Positions 10,201 to 21,131 of a stretch of 64,000 bases of DNA are shown here, in pieces; the stretch's first letter is position 1; every line of letters starts with the position of its first letter. Made by a program: the position numbers and the translations under genes. This DNA is from Grammothele lineata (lineage: Eukaryota; Basidiomycota; Agaricomycetes; Polyporales; Polyporaceae): positions 434,001 through 498,000 of the forward strand of contig NDFF03000043.1 in assembly GCA_002150815.3 (NCBI GenBank), given 5' to 3'. The notes below the pieces were generated by a model, which did no database searches, was not told the origin of the DNA, and worked only from the letters and a program-made list of their open reading frames with translations.

Positions 10201-12378
10201 AGGGCGGGTTTTCCACCACAAGGACGCCGGCCACTTTACTGCTCAACTGGTAATAGACCAGCGTACATACAGCTATGACTCAATGAAGAACAGCGGCCGC
10301 CTTCAAGACATAGGCCCTGCTGAGGTTGCTGAATCTCTTCCCTCCGGAGGCCCTACACTATCTTTTGCACTCTATCATCGCACGTCAGCTGCAGAGGTAC
10401 GGTTCTCGACTCGTATTTTGTTATTATACTCACTATCTCCATCATAACAGGTTTCTCGACGCTCTTGCACTTCAATCAATGAGAGTGTTCGCTGGTGCAC
10501 AGATAATGGATATCCTCGCCGCTACCGCTATGGCACAGTTGAACCTCCAGACTCAGATATCCAAGGTACGTGCATTATTCACAGTTTAAGACAGCTGCTC
10601 TCTTAACTTATTGATCCCTTGTCAGTGGAACGACCTCTGTCCTCTTCGCATGTCATAGAGAACCGCGATGTTTTGGAGTTCTTGGAAGACTCAGCAGCAA
10701 GCTCCAATTATCCCAAATCACGCCGAAAACCGCGGTTAGAATCATCTCCTCCATCCTCCGACTCGGGGTGGAACACAGGTACCGATTTCGTAAACTGTCC
10801 ATACTGTGGCTATGCGGCGCCCGAGAACAAAGAGCTCGAAGATACAGTTCCACAACATTCCGATCCAGGAGCTCCCTCCTGGGACGCTATGCTACAGTGC
10901 GACGGTTGCAAGTTGTGGTGTCATCAAGCCTGCATCCACTACCACTCTGGACTTCCAGGAGACTTGAACATGCAAAAGTTTCGATGGCTCTGTATTGTGT
11001 GCACACGCTCTCCGACTTGGAACTCAAAATTGTAAGACCGGCACTCTCTTTTACATTGCTCCTCTTTCCTTGCGCACAATTACTTATTTTTGTTCAAACT
11101 CTTCGTTTAGACTCGGTCAGTGGCTCCTACTCCCATGCGTCAAGAGCTGGAGAGTTCCGTCACAAGGAGGGAAACTCTATCCCTGTCTCGTTCAGAGCAT
11201 CGCCCATCTCTCACCTCAGCGCGGCGCATACGGTTTTGCGGGCCCTTGGGTAACGGTCAGGTGGTACTCAGGCAACCGCTACGAACCCCCTGACGAGTAT
11301 CCTGGAGTTGAGAGCGATATATCAGGACACCGAATCGCTCGGGCATACGATGAGCAGTATGGGGAAGCTGTCCTAGATGGTATCCCATTCACCCAGGTTA
11401 CTATCCCTCTCACTGGTGTACTCAAGTATTATTCTGCTAACGCTGATGTCATAGATTGGCAAGCTCAGATGGCCGCTGCGTTTAACGGAAGATGCTGCTG
11501 AATTATTCCAGTACACCAATGCTTCCATCACCTCCGCCTTCAACGACGCTCTGCCTTCTATTCACGACATCTTAGCTGGGCGTCGTCCTTGCCCCGTTAT
11601 GAATGACTACCAGGCAGCATTGTCTTTACACTCCTCAGGCCGCAAGTCTAAGAGGCCGTTCAACTTCTACCAGAGCCTCTACTTCCCTGTCTTCCCTGGA
11701 GACGAGTCTCTGATCCAGCCATTCTTGGAACGCATTCTTCGCACTCAGCGCTCCAGAGTGCAAGGAGCTCATGCGGCACCTCTCAACTCCTCGCTGCTGA
11801 CAGTCGTTGGGCCAATCCTCTTCAAAATAGTGATCCTTCGCAACTACCTTCAGCGCACCCCAAAGGACGACATGGTGATCTACCAGCTCGTCAAGGCGAC
11901 TCTAGACGAGTCCTCCCATGTCCGTATTGTCCGCCCATGGACTGAGGCCGAGCATGCGCTCATGGCCGTCCTCCACCATGATATGGATGAACATGACCGG
12001 AATGGTCTCACTGCCCCTAGACATATGCTATCAATGGCCTCGGTCTCCGGCGGTCCTCTAGACACTGGGGATGGCCTCGACATCACATATCCTTCCCCCC
12101 TTGCCTATATCTCGACGCCAGGCAAGGAGCCGTTCGTCTGGCCCGAAACAAACGACCCTGGACTCACCGGCCCCGGTCTCTTGAACGCAGGCGTAGCTTC
12201 CACGGTCAAGAAAACGCCGCCAAAGGCCAGACCAGTACGGAAGCGCAAGGCAAGAAGCGAGGACGTATCTGGTTCCCCGGTTGTACGTCTGCTAACCGAT
12301 AAGACCGAGGAACAGGAGGGCACAGGTCCGCCTCCCCACAAGGCACGTCGGAGCAAACGCCTCCGAGTCAAAAAGTAA
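4235..12378 (+). CDS. GCM-finger / MULE-like transposase / USP-like protease / PHD protein, interrupted by a 2.3-kb insertion
   Basis: Proposed exons: 4235-4355, 4420-4601 + 6898-7096 (one exon split by the insertion), 7152-8173, 8242-8809, 8875-9091, 9158-9623, 9677-10396, 10451-10565, 10626-11031, 11111-11396, 11455-12378. Every border is GT-AG, every phase agrees, and the sum is 5,226 nt (1,741 aa). Domains in order: Pro-rich N-terminus; GCM/WRKY-like zinc finger about 168-305 (CSSCG, CPNAKCPG, WEHDGAHTHPRPP); DDE transposase core about 390-690, with candidate acids in VTDGDHKFF (~437), IMDFSAPQ (~511) and NPAETQHS (~658) and a MULE-like GCEVHFRRS; USP-like peptidase about 810-1150 (Cys box WANNSCAID, His box AGHFTAQ, YSYDSM); PHD finger about 1260-1330; a module with WVTVRWYSGNRY; Lys/Arg-rich tail. 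MULE transposases with WRKY/GCM fingers are known; the protease and PHD fusion is read here. As it stands the insertion should abolish the product unless it is spliced or excised. Confidence 0.85.
4602..4627 (+). repeat. Left terminal inverted repeat of nested element
   Basis: The 26 bp are identical to the reverse complement of 6870-6895. Two flanking bases on each side (AT/AT) and one further (C/G) extend the symmetry to CAT...ATG. Confidence 0.9.
5000..6250. other. Interior of nested element, unrecognised cargo
   Basis: Open frames occur on both strands, for example 5408-5950 (+) and 4943-5290 (-, with an acidic, Thr/Ala-rich sequence such as MARITLETTFETAALE). GT-AG-like borders could connect minus-strand pieces, including a hydrophobic run (VTVIAVAFVSTAAV) near 5600. 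This may be a captured host-gene fragment, but no family is recognised. Confidence 0.25.
6795..6826. repeat. Hairpin inside nested element
   Basis: The arms CCAGGGTA and TACCCTGG enclose a 7-nt loop (GCTAAAG), with weaker pairing extending outwards. It lies about 70 bp inside the right terminal repeat and is surrounded by CCAATTAGC and GCTAATGG subterminal motifs. Confidence 0.6.
6870..6895 (-). repeat. Right terminal inverted repeat of nested element
   Basis: Perfect reverse complement of 4602-4627, followed by the AT target duplication at 6896-6897 and resumption of the host coding exon at 6898. Confidence 0.9.
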
Positions 12379-12760
12379 TCTTAGAACCGATTGATAATAT
12401 AGCTACCTAATGCGTTAACTATTGGTACCGGTATCATTATATCTACTTAATCCTTTCTCCTAACACTACATAGACGACTTGATACACATTTGTACATGTG
12501 CATAGAACGTCAGCTCAATCTGTCGTGTGTAAAAGATACGAGCGCATCCACATCCTCCTAGGCACTTGCTGCCCTGTGTTTGAAGATAAGCTTCAAAAAC
12601 CCTGCATTGTACGACATACCTGAAGGAGCATCGTGTGAAACGAAGCCTAGCAAGCGTTCGAGGTTCCTCCACAGCATCTTATGTGGACGCGCACAGACAG
12701 TCGTACTAAGCCTGTAAACGTTTGCAGCATGCTGCGGACGGTTGCTGCAGCTTGATACTG
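12379..12760. other. 3' flank of transposase gene
   Basis: AT-richer untranslated sequence follows the TAA at 12376. No further gene or clear polyadenylation signal is recognised before the repeat array. Confidence 0.4.
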
Positions 12761-12930
12761 ACCGTTACGGCTCGTTGCGGCTCGTTGCGGACAGATGCGG
12801 ACACTCGCGGACACTCACGGACACTTGCGGACGGTTGCGGCTCGTTGCGGACAGCTGCAGATGAGTGCGGGTGGCTGCGGACAAGTGCGGACGGGCACGA
12901 ATGAGTGCGGACAGTCGCGGACAGTCGCGG
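12761..12930 (+). repeat. 10-bp repeat array, inner right (G-rich on +)
   Basis: Seventeen consecutive 10-bp units without a single indel. Most end in TTGCGG or a close variant; the consensus read in this register is ACANTTGCGG. It is the longest and most regular array of the window. It lies about 380 bp after the transposase stop codon and is the inverted counterpart of 3191-3310. Confidence 0.9.
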
Positions 12931-13967
12931 AAGTCAGCAGCGCAACCTTAGCACTGCTTACGAATGGGTGCAGGTGCTTAGGGACAAGACCACATTCTTT
13001 CTTATGGTGCTGCATCCGGACGCGGTCGCGCGCGCGGCCGCGGTGCAGGTGACCAACAAGGCGAATCTTGTGGTGCACAACCGGAGTAGCCATATTGAAG
13101 CGCATGCGCGGCCCCGAGTATGTTCCGTCTTCATTATCGTCCTTCGCGGATAGTCCTTGGTTATTCCAGCCCCCAAAATCCCCCAGTACTAGGCACCAGA
13201 CTCGAAGCTGGATCCGGCATAGACATAGTACCCCCATCATGGGACAGTGCCGGTGGGGTGCAGCACAAGACGGAGTAGTGGAAGCACTCACACATTACGA
13301 GTTCAATGCTGACTCATACTTAGAGTACATCCACCGAGTGTAGCGGTGTAACTCAGAGTGCACTCGGACCCTGCGACCGTGAGCTGACTACTAGCCCTCA
13401 CAACTCGGGGGCGCCACACCCTGCGCAAACCGCGCGCTGCACTATATCCTTGCAAACTTCTTACCCATGGAACTCCAGAACTCATTCTTCACGTACCTGT
13501 GGTCGTCTAACGTATAGGTACTATCACGACGTGGCACTGCACGGACAGTGCAAACCCACCATCATTGATGTAGAGTCGTTGTCTATCTTACAGATGGTGT
13601 ATATGCGCTCGCTTCCACATTTACATTGTAAGCAGAGGCGTAAAGATATGTGGAGTGAAAACGCACCGAGACACTAAGGGCACAGACCAGCTGTGCGAGA
13701 CTGGCAGCGTCGAATCTCAGCGCGCCGCACCAGTCTGACACAAGCGCCCGGCGCCTCCGAAGGTCAGGCCTGGAATGAATAATTCGCAACGCCTATGATA
13801 TGTAAACCATTAGCGAGCTCGAAAGAAGACTATGTGAGACATCAACAAACGAAAGGAAATCGGTTTGGAGTTGGTTGGGAGTCATGTTGAGCATGAAGGT
13901 GACGACGGCCGACGATGGCGGGCGGACGAGAGACGGTGGCGGTGGCGTCCGCGTGGGAGTAGTGGGC
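12931..13967. other. Right arm of putative transposon, no gene recognised
   Basis: Short open frames on both strands lack recognisable motifs. A GC-rich patch of CG repeats sits near 13020-13040. No similarity to the left arm (2737-3190) was visible by eye. Confidence 0.4.
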
Positions 13968-14046
13968 ATCCGCAACATGCCTGATATGGGTAAAATCTGT
14001 ACTAAGCATCCGCAAGCATCCGCAAGCCTCCGCGTGCGGTCCGCAC
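13968..14046 (-). repeat. 10-bp repeat array, outer right (C-rich on +)
   Basis: One CATCCGCAAC unit at 13968 is followed by four contiguous units at 14007-14046 (CATCCGCAAG twice, then variants). The orientation is opposite to 12761-12930 and inverted relative to the outer left array. It stands about 65 bp from the truncated CFA synthase exon. Confidence 0.75.
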
Positions 14047-14111
14047 TTTTGCGCACTCTCAAACGAGACGAATGAGGAGTTGCGCGAAACCACAGACTAG
14101 GGTTCTCCTAC

Positions 14112-15357
14112 CTCGATCATCTCGCTCGTGACGAGCGCGTCAAACGCATGTTCGAAGTCCGGAGGAAGTTGGCGGTAGTCGCAAAGATGGACGCGCACGC
14201 GGTCGCCGACGCTCGCTGCTCGCGCGCGCTGCTCAGTCATCTGCTTCTGCTCAATGGAAAGGGTCACGGTGTCGACCGTACATCCCAGCAGCGCTGCCTG
14301 CCAGGACACGATACGTTCGTCAGAGTCGGGCGGTACATGCTAAGAGGGCATGACGTCACCTCAATGGACATGGCTCCCCAACCGGTGCCGAGTTCAAGCA
14401 ACCTGTCCCCAGGCCGGACGCGCGCCTTCCTGAGTATGAGGTGAATCTTCCTGTGTTGTGCGGCTTCCAGGTCTCCCGGAGTCGGCCCAACTGTGAGGTC
14501 TCCGCGAACGCCATTCTCTGCTTCGCCCCAGATGGCGCAAGAATACATCATCTCCTTACTGAGGAAGGTCTAGCGTGTTCCGTCAGTCAAGAAACACACA
14601 CCGTAGTCACATTGGGAAGGAAACATACCTGAAAGAACGTGTTGGAAGTGTCGTATGCGAGTTCCTGACGTCAATGTGAGCCCGAGCGTAAGGAAAATCG
14701 TGCGTTAATGTCAACCCACCACGTTTCTCCGCGCCGTGCACAAGTTCTGCCGACCGAGCGACTTGATAGCCAGGGCAGAGTATCGGGAGAACATGCCGCT
14801 GAGTCCATTCTCGAGACTAGCTAACGTTTGACGATTATCCAGCCAGAGCTGTCAACATAGTAGGTGGGCAACATCTAACGGTCACGAGAGTAAGGGAGGC
14901 GTACATTCATCATGTCCTTGAGATTCGAAACGTCAAACTCTCCCTGCATGTACGCTTCCGCAACTACAACAGCGAGAGTGAGCAAACGCACAGAAGGACG
15001 TGGAATCCGCGCATACCCCCGAGGTCGTACGAGACCATAAGCCTGGCCCACATGGTTGCGTCATACACCTTGATGATCACGGATCGGCCGCCATCGTGTG
15101 TCGTGCCGAACTCGTGACGGTCCCCGAGTTCATCATCGACGACTAAGAGGCCCTTCTTGATGCCAGACCTGAAGACGGAGAAGACAAAGCTTCTAACTAC
15201 ACCCGATATCAACACGAATATGGTACACGCGCAATACAGAGATTGTACCAAATCCGCGCAGGTAGTCGCCAGCCCAGGATCCAAGAGTTCCGGCAGTAAG
15301 AATACGTGATCTAAGGGTGGACGGGTGGAGAGATGCGATTGCAGAAGAGCCCAGCAT
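14112..15357 (-). pseudogene. CFA synthase, 3'-truncated copy
   Basis: It starts at ATG 15357 (MLGSSAIASLHPSTLRS) and follows the exon order of the two complete copies. It has the regulatory-type N-terminal domain (KKGLLVVDDELGDRHEFG), an exon with MMYSCAIWGEAENG, the SAM-binding loop LLELGTGWGAMSI, then LPPDFEHAFDALVTSEMIE. The sequence stops being homologous a few bases after the splice donor at 14110. The exons encoding the C-terminal half (AVGP..., HYHWPN..., RFERNFKGE... in the complete copies) are absent, and the outer repeat array begins about 65 bp further on. CFA synthases add a methylene group from S-adenosylmethionine across double bonds of phospholipid acyl chains. Without the C-terminal half this copy is probably inactive. 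Confidence 0.8.
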
Positions 15358-17431
15358 GTCTTCGTCGATGCAGGAGAGTTAGCTGGGCTTGTTCTGCAGG
15401 AGAGAACCTTTCTAAGTACCCACATCGAGCGTTAAACAGAGAGACGTGCACGCGTCGGTGAGACTTGATGAGAGCGATCGCGAGTCGGCATCACCGTAGC
15501 CCCGGACAACGTTGAACGAATTCCCTACACAGCACAATATGGACGCAGCGCCGTTAGTTCGCATCCTAGGAATGAAGCTAGAAGTACGCATACGCGACTT
15601 TGTTGGTATCCCCGAGAGATATTGCCCTAGCGTTGTCAGCCGAGCCATATGGAGAACAGGAGCACGACGTCGCGTTTGACACGAAACCGTAACAGTGGCG
15701 CTATACCCCTGTCCAGTCGAGGAACTCCGTCAGCATGAAACAAAAACGGGGACTCTCGGATATACTAGACCGGATACGCTACGACCCACGACCCACCTAA
15801 AGTGCTGCCATGCATCACGGTAGGCGATGCGCTCGGTCTCCGGACTCCTCTGTGGCTGCGACACGCTGGAGTAGCGTTGACAGTCGTTTATGTTGCGACA
15901 TAGCTTGTGTGTTTCATAAGACCGACGTACGATGCCCTTGCTAGGATGAACAGCTTTCTTGAAAAATTGGGTGGGGCTTGCCGTCTGAAGTTCTGGGCAA
16001 CGAGCTGCAAGCGCCCTGAACGTAGGAGCCCTCTGGCCACGTGGCACCGGCTTTACCCGAAGCCGAGAATACCGGTTTCTGTCCCGGAACTCTCAAGTTT
16101 GCGTTAACTCAACGTTCGGCAACAGCCTCAGACTCATGAGGGCATCATTGTGTAACACGCCCGCGTCCATTTTATATGCCGCTGTTCCAGGAGTCGTTGA
16201 ATATGACATCGTCCGACTCGGATACCAGCTTCAAGTTGGATGACTTAGATCCATGGTGCCGCAGCGGAGTCTAAATTGATCAGCGGAGACTCGCAAAGTC
16301 TTTCGGAGCTTATGATCCGTGATCCTGTCGACTGCGAGCCCGGTGTTGCCGGCCCTGACTTTGACTCATACTCTCCGACGTCGGTCTCAATCCGTATGCA
16401 ATCCCGTTATCCATCGTCTCTCACGCTTGGCCCATTTGTAGCGTATGTCGACGTTGCTGCCCCTGGATACAACAAGTTACGAAACGGAGACCGGTACCGC
16501 AGTGCACCTTCGCCGTAAATTTCCCGCTGGTAGTGTAGGAAGACCTCGAGGATAGAGAGCTGGCTAGTAAGCATGCAGGGTGTATAAACGAGGATATGCG
16601 TTGGCAACGTGAGGAGGCCGAATATACAGTGGTACGTAGCATCTATTCGCCTGGGTTCCTCCTAGCCCGGATATGTTCAAGCCCCCGGCTTACCAGTTCC
16701 ACTCACCGCCGTAGGTCCCGTGGGGGTCAGCAAACAATCGCATCCAAGATGTAGCGTGCGCGCGTGCTCCTATGTCAGACGCGCCACGCGCCTCTCTCAA
16801 CACTGCTGGGCCACCGAATGGATGTTGCCGGGCGGGGGTGCGCATGTTTGTACGTTCATCATACGCCCAAGAGCTTCTAGCACCTTGAAGGTCCTTCCAG
16901 CCTGTCACTGTTGTCTCCCGATCGCGCCCGCGAACTTCTTGTCGGCGAGCGGTCAAGTCCACCCCGCTGACTAGTAAAGTTCGATGGTATCAAGGCGTCG
17001 CTGTGCTTATTCTCGTCCGTGATCATAATAACGCATCTCTCAGGCACAGCCCTTCAATCGCCGAGCCTCTTTACCGCCTCTCTTTGCGCCGTTGGAAGCG
17101 ACTATCTGCTGCTCAGTTGAGGGTGTAGAACGTCCTGTTGAACTACGGGACCACGTTCACAGCGTTAAGCGCCACCTCCAAGCTTCTCGGCCGACATCAT
17201 CACGATGGTCCTCAGTCCTTGGGAACCCGCCTGGAGGACATCCCCACAGGGATTCACGTACTGCGACTTGACACCTTCCCACCAGAAGCCACCCCGCACG
17301 ACGCCCGAAGTCGCACGCTGTGCCCACGATGGGTTCTCGTGCGGATGTGATCGGAGGCGGCGTCGACAGCCATATAGCTGTCCTGGGGGCTTCTGTGTTG
17401 CGCTCCTCCTTCCTCACCCGCGATCACCAAC
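15358..17431. other. Two kilobases without a supported gene
   Basis: Only fragments are seen. On the minus strand near 16640-16410 a hydrophobic N-terminus-like stretch (LTLPTHILVYTPCMLTSQL) recalls a membrane anchor, and 16962-16690 has an open frame. Neither continues into a recognisable domain. Decayed gene remnants are likely. Confidence 0.3.
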
Positions 17432-19596
17432 ATGGCAAGCGAGCCGACTGCCGGGGTCGGACTTCCCCTCATTCCAGAGGTGCCGGCACTGGACAATACG
17501 TTTGGGTCGGTGTTCATTGGGACCGCCATTGGGCTCATGTACGTCTTCCCATATCCTTGCGTTCGTCGTCTCAGCCTCTCTGAACATACCGTTCTAGGTT
17601 ATATGGGTTGATGGTCCATCAGTGTTATCACTACTTTCGTTTATACCCGCGAGATGTGCCTATATTGAAGTACTTGGTACGTCCGTGCATTTGATAACGG
17701 TCGCGCTCGTTCGTTGACCCGTGGTCTGCAGGTCGTGATGGTGTTGTATGTCTCACAGCACGATACTCAGCAGACACCGCTAACGGCGTCGCAGTGTTTT
17801 GGAAACGTTCTATAGTGCAATTACGCTGCACACATGGTACGTCTCCTCGTGCCGGGCCCGTTGCGCCATGTAGTCAACGTCGTTCTTCCAGTTATTACTA
17901 TCTGGTCTCGCATTATTTCCAGCCCCAGACACTCCTAGTGGGCGTGTGGTGCGTCGCTCATGGCTGAGCCCCCGTTGCACGCGCTGACCCTGCGACCTGG
18001 AACAGGTCTTTACAAATCACGGCTGTCGTATCTGTACGTTGATTATAATGCAATATCCTTCAAACAGGCGCTAAGCACCGTCATTCAGGGCGTCATATTA
18101 CCCCTTACACAGAGGTGAGTTCTCGCTTCTGCCCACCTTGCGCTTGTACTGAGCGCGCCCGCGTATATTCCAGCTTCTTCGCTCGGAGAGTCTTCAAAAG
18201 TAATGCCATCTCTTTTCCAAACTTCGGATGGCGTCCTGACTGAAGATTGTTAGTGGGAAAGCGGTATCGGTGGATAGCATGCATCGCGGTGCGTTAATCA
18301 GGCATATCGTCGTCGTATGTGTACTCATCGAAGACACCAGATGATATTGCTCCTCGGCGAATTGGGTACGATCGACTTCACGTTCATTTTGATGGGGTCA
18401 CTCTTACACAACGCATCCTCCTTCAGGATTCTACATCGGTAAATGTCGCGTTCCGCGAAAAGCTGTCGACTATACGCTGACTTCTACACAGGGGCAGCGA
18501 TCGAAGCGTACGATCATTTCCAGTCGCTCCTTGTTGGCATCTGCCTGACCCCGATCGCTCAGCATCAAGCTCGATGCGTTCAGCAAACTCAGTCAGATAG
18601 CCGTGAGTTCCCTATCAACCTTCAGACGAGAGCCACTACTCACTGACCAGACTATAGTGGGCTGTTTCAACTGGGACGTCAATGGCGATCGCAGCGGACG
18701 TGATGCTCACTTCAGTCCTTATCTACGCACTACGAGGAAATCGCACTGGCTTCGCCCAGTGAGCATATTCCCGCTCGCTCTTGGGACCTCTATTGATGAT
18801 GTTCCAGCACCGATTCCACCATAGATCTCATGGTGCTTTACGTCGTCAGCACAGGTGTGTGCGCATGGGAGATCTTGTATATTCGTTATCTGATAACACG
18901 TTTTGTAGGCCTCACCACTACGTAATCTCGTTCTTCTTGCTCGAGGAGTCTCATGCTAAGACCGCGTTCTCAGTCTCGTTAGCATCCTAACTCTCACATT
19001 CGTAAGTCTCTTCACATCCCCGTCATTCTCGGTGCTAACGTCTTTCTAGTCGCTTGTCTTCCCCAACAACCTCATCTACTCCGTCTTCGCCCTCCCCGGA
19101 ACTCACAGTATGTCTTTACTTCCCATATCCCCTTCTCACTCCACTTAATCTCCTCGTGCAGTCTATGGCAACGCACTCCTCGCCGCGTGAGCCCCTCCCA
19201 TCATTCCTTCTCCGTCGCGCATCGCGTCTCACGCCGAGACCCCGCCTCAGCTTGAACTCGAGACACAATCTCGCCCAGCACGGCACGAAGATGTTCGGAT
19301 CCGCCATCACTTCTGAGAGCCGCAGCGGCGCGCAGCACCATACTGTCAGCTTCGCGAGTCGCTCCGTGGGTGCGGTACAGTTGGCGCCTGTGCCCCCGGT
19401 GCGCGATTTGCGCGGGACGTCGGTGAGTGTACGCGCGATTCAACATCCCGGTTCGTATGGTCGCAGTGCTGATGTCGGATACGCACAGCACGGAGACGAC
19501 GTGATTGAGCTCAAGGCGTTCACGAATTTGCACGACGGTAGCAAGAGCAACACCCGGCTGAGCGAGAGCGCGTACACGGGGGAGCACGCCGTATGA
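17432..19596 (+). CDS. DUF6534 multi-pass membrane protein
   Basis: Many short exons. Exon 1 (from ATG 17432) ends VPALDNTFGSVFIGTAIGLM, the characteristic DUF6534 start. Further exons give LYGLMVHQCYHYFRLYPRD, VLETFYSAITLHTW, YYYLVSHYFQPQTLLVGVW, LSTVIQGVILPLTQSFFARRVF, TSMAIAADVMLTSVLIYALRG, TDSTIDLMVLYVVSTG and SLVFPNNLIYSVFALPG. The last ends in a charged, Ser/His-rich cytoplasmic tail closed by TGA at 19594. Splice phases agree from exon 1 through the FFARRVF exon; the 18250-18560 part is less certain. The family occurs in basidiomycetes in large numbers, has about seven helices, and has no known function. This copy appears intact. Confidence 0.75.
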
Positions 19597-21131
19597 ACGT
19601 GAGATGGCGATGGCTGGGAAGGGAAGCGGTGGCCACGAGCCTGGTGAGCTTCTACGGCACTGGCAATGATCGTGATGTCTCACGCGCGTGCGTTGCTTCG
19701 CAGCTCCTTATGTATCATTACTTATTCGGGAGATCGAATATTATTCTTAACAACTGCACGCTGAGCTACGGCGAACGGTGGTGTTGTAACCAATTTCGCG
19801 ATTCGCTCCAGTTACAGGGATTATGTTGGCATTCCACCATCGCACGCGAGCGGTTGGACGTGCGCGTCCCGAAAACCTAAGTCCCCGGCGCAGCACCTCG
19901 CCCGTTTACCCCGCCGTCCCCGCTTCGTTCGCCGTCCCTTCTCGCACCCCTGTCGCTACCCTAACTCCCAACTCCACAGCAGGCACGGAGGCGGCTTTCA
20001 CGTCGAGCCCGGCGACAACTACAGCACGCGTCGACAACAGATGTGCTTCGCGAGCGCGGACATGCGTGCGCCCCATCGCCCAAGCCCCGCGCTTTCACTG
20101 GGTTTCGGTCCCACACGGTTCCGCGCTCGGGCGCTTCGGCGTCCCCTCGCGGGAGTTAGATTCCATTTCATTTGTGGCTTTGGTGCCAAGGTGTGATTGT
20201 ACTGAGGTGTATTACTTGCGAGGTCGGTGGTGACACTCGAGCGCTGAAGAATCTGGGGGAAGTGGCGCTGTGTTGCTGTCGCGCTCTTACTTGCCCGATC
20301 ATGCATCATGAACGTACTTTGAAGTTCTTGGGCGCGCGGGCGGCGATGGCATGTGGACTCAGCCAACCAAAAAAGCGGGTCTATAGAGCGTACGATAGCA
20401 GCTGGAACTCGCCTACTCCTTTATTCCGTAGTAGCCTTGCAACTTATCTGATCAACACAGCGAGCGGCCGGCGGTTCTGGGCGATCAATGGAAGTCGTAC
20501 TTCCCGCCGGCACGATCACATCTCACAGGCAGCCCCTGAAAACCTCGACTTGTGAAAGCCCGTCGAGCTTCTACCTACTGTGGGGGAGAGATGTGCTTAC
20601 CATCATGTCTACCTGTCTGCAACCGTCTGCGGTCAACTTACGAGATCCCGGACTACTTCTAGTCAACGGCATCGCGTTGTACTGGACATGCCGTTCTCAG
20701 GCCGAGTACGAGATAGTGAGTGTGTTCGCGGAGCCACTGCTTGCAAGCGCACCGAGAGTCGCTATTTTCGCCATCGAACCATGCGTGCGTTCATCTTCTA
20801 GTACGGAGTTGCAACTATCGGCGGAACGACATCAACCCTTGATGAATGAAATCTTAAACACTTGATAATCTCGCGTCCCGTGTCGAGATTGAGCGCATGT
20901 TCGTAAGGCCGGAGACGAGTATGGGCGGGACGCGCAATCTCAAGGAAGAAAGCGGAGGGTCGAGACCATATAGTACAACTCTTGATATTCGGCGACATCG
21001 ATAGAAGAGAAAGGGAAAGAAAGAGAATCGTGATATGAGACGGACTCGTACGCTCTGGGGAGATGCCAGACAGGGACAGCGAGACGCGTTATCCGCAAGC
21101 CTCTTCGACGTTCTCCTACACGTCGTCATAG
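19597..21131. other. Intergenic, no gene recognised
   Basis: Open frames up to 136 codons (19823-20233) are present, without recognisable motifs or splice-supported structure. Confidence 0.35.

Larger units (their letters stand above)
2600..14050 (+). mobile_element. Putative large DNA transposon carrying the GCM/transposase gene
   Basis: Inferred unit. Four arrays of one 10-bp repeat bracket a single transposase-type gene: 2636-2736 G-rich, 3191-3310 C-rich, 12761-12930 G-rich and 14007-14046 C-rich on the + strand. Inner and outer pairs are each in inverted orientation, as expected for subterminal transposase-binding repeats. Genes on both flanks are incomplete next to the edges: a DUF6533 gene without a visible 5' end and a CFA synthase cut after an exon at 14112. 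I could not identify clean terminal inverted repeats or a target-site duplication, so the true ends are uncertain by at least 100 bp. A 2.3-kb insertion (4602-6895) is nested inside. Confidence 0.45.

Noticed and set aside
4235..12378. Assignment of the transposase to the KDZ or Plavaka groups, which also carry proteases or PHD fingers in fungi
   Set aside because: No CxC cysteine clusters typical of KDZ proteins were seen. The GCM finger and the GCEVHF motif fit MULE-type transposases better.
12761..12930. CRISPR-like periodic repeat
   Set aside because: The period is 10 bp with no unique spacers, and the genome is eukaryotic. It is a minisatellite-type array.
16410..16962. Possible cytochrome P450 N-terminal anchor on the minus strand
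   Set aside because: Only one hydrophobic segment is suggestive. No I-helix, ExxR or heme-binding Cys motif could be found nearby.
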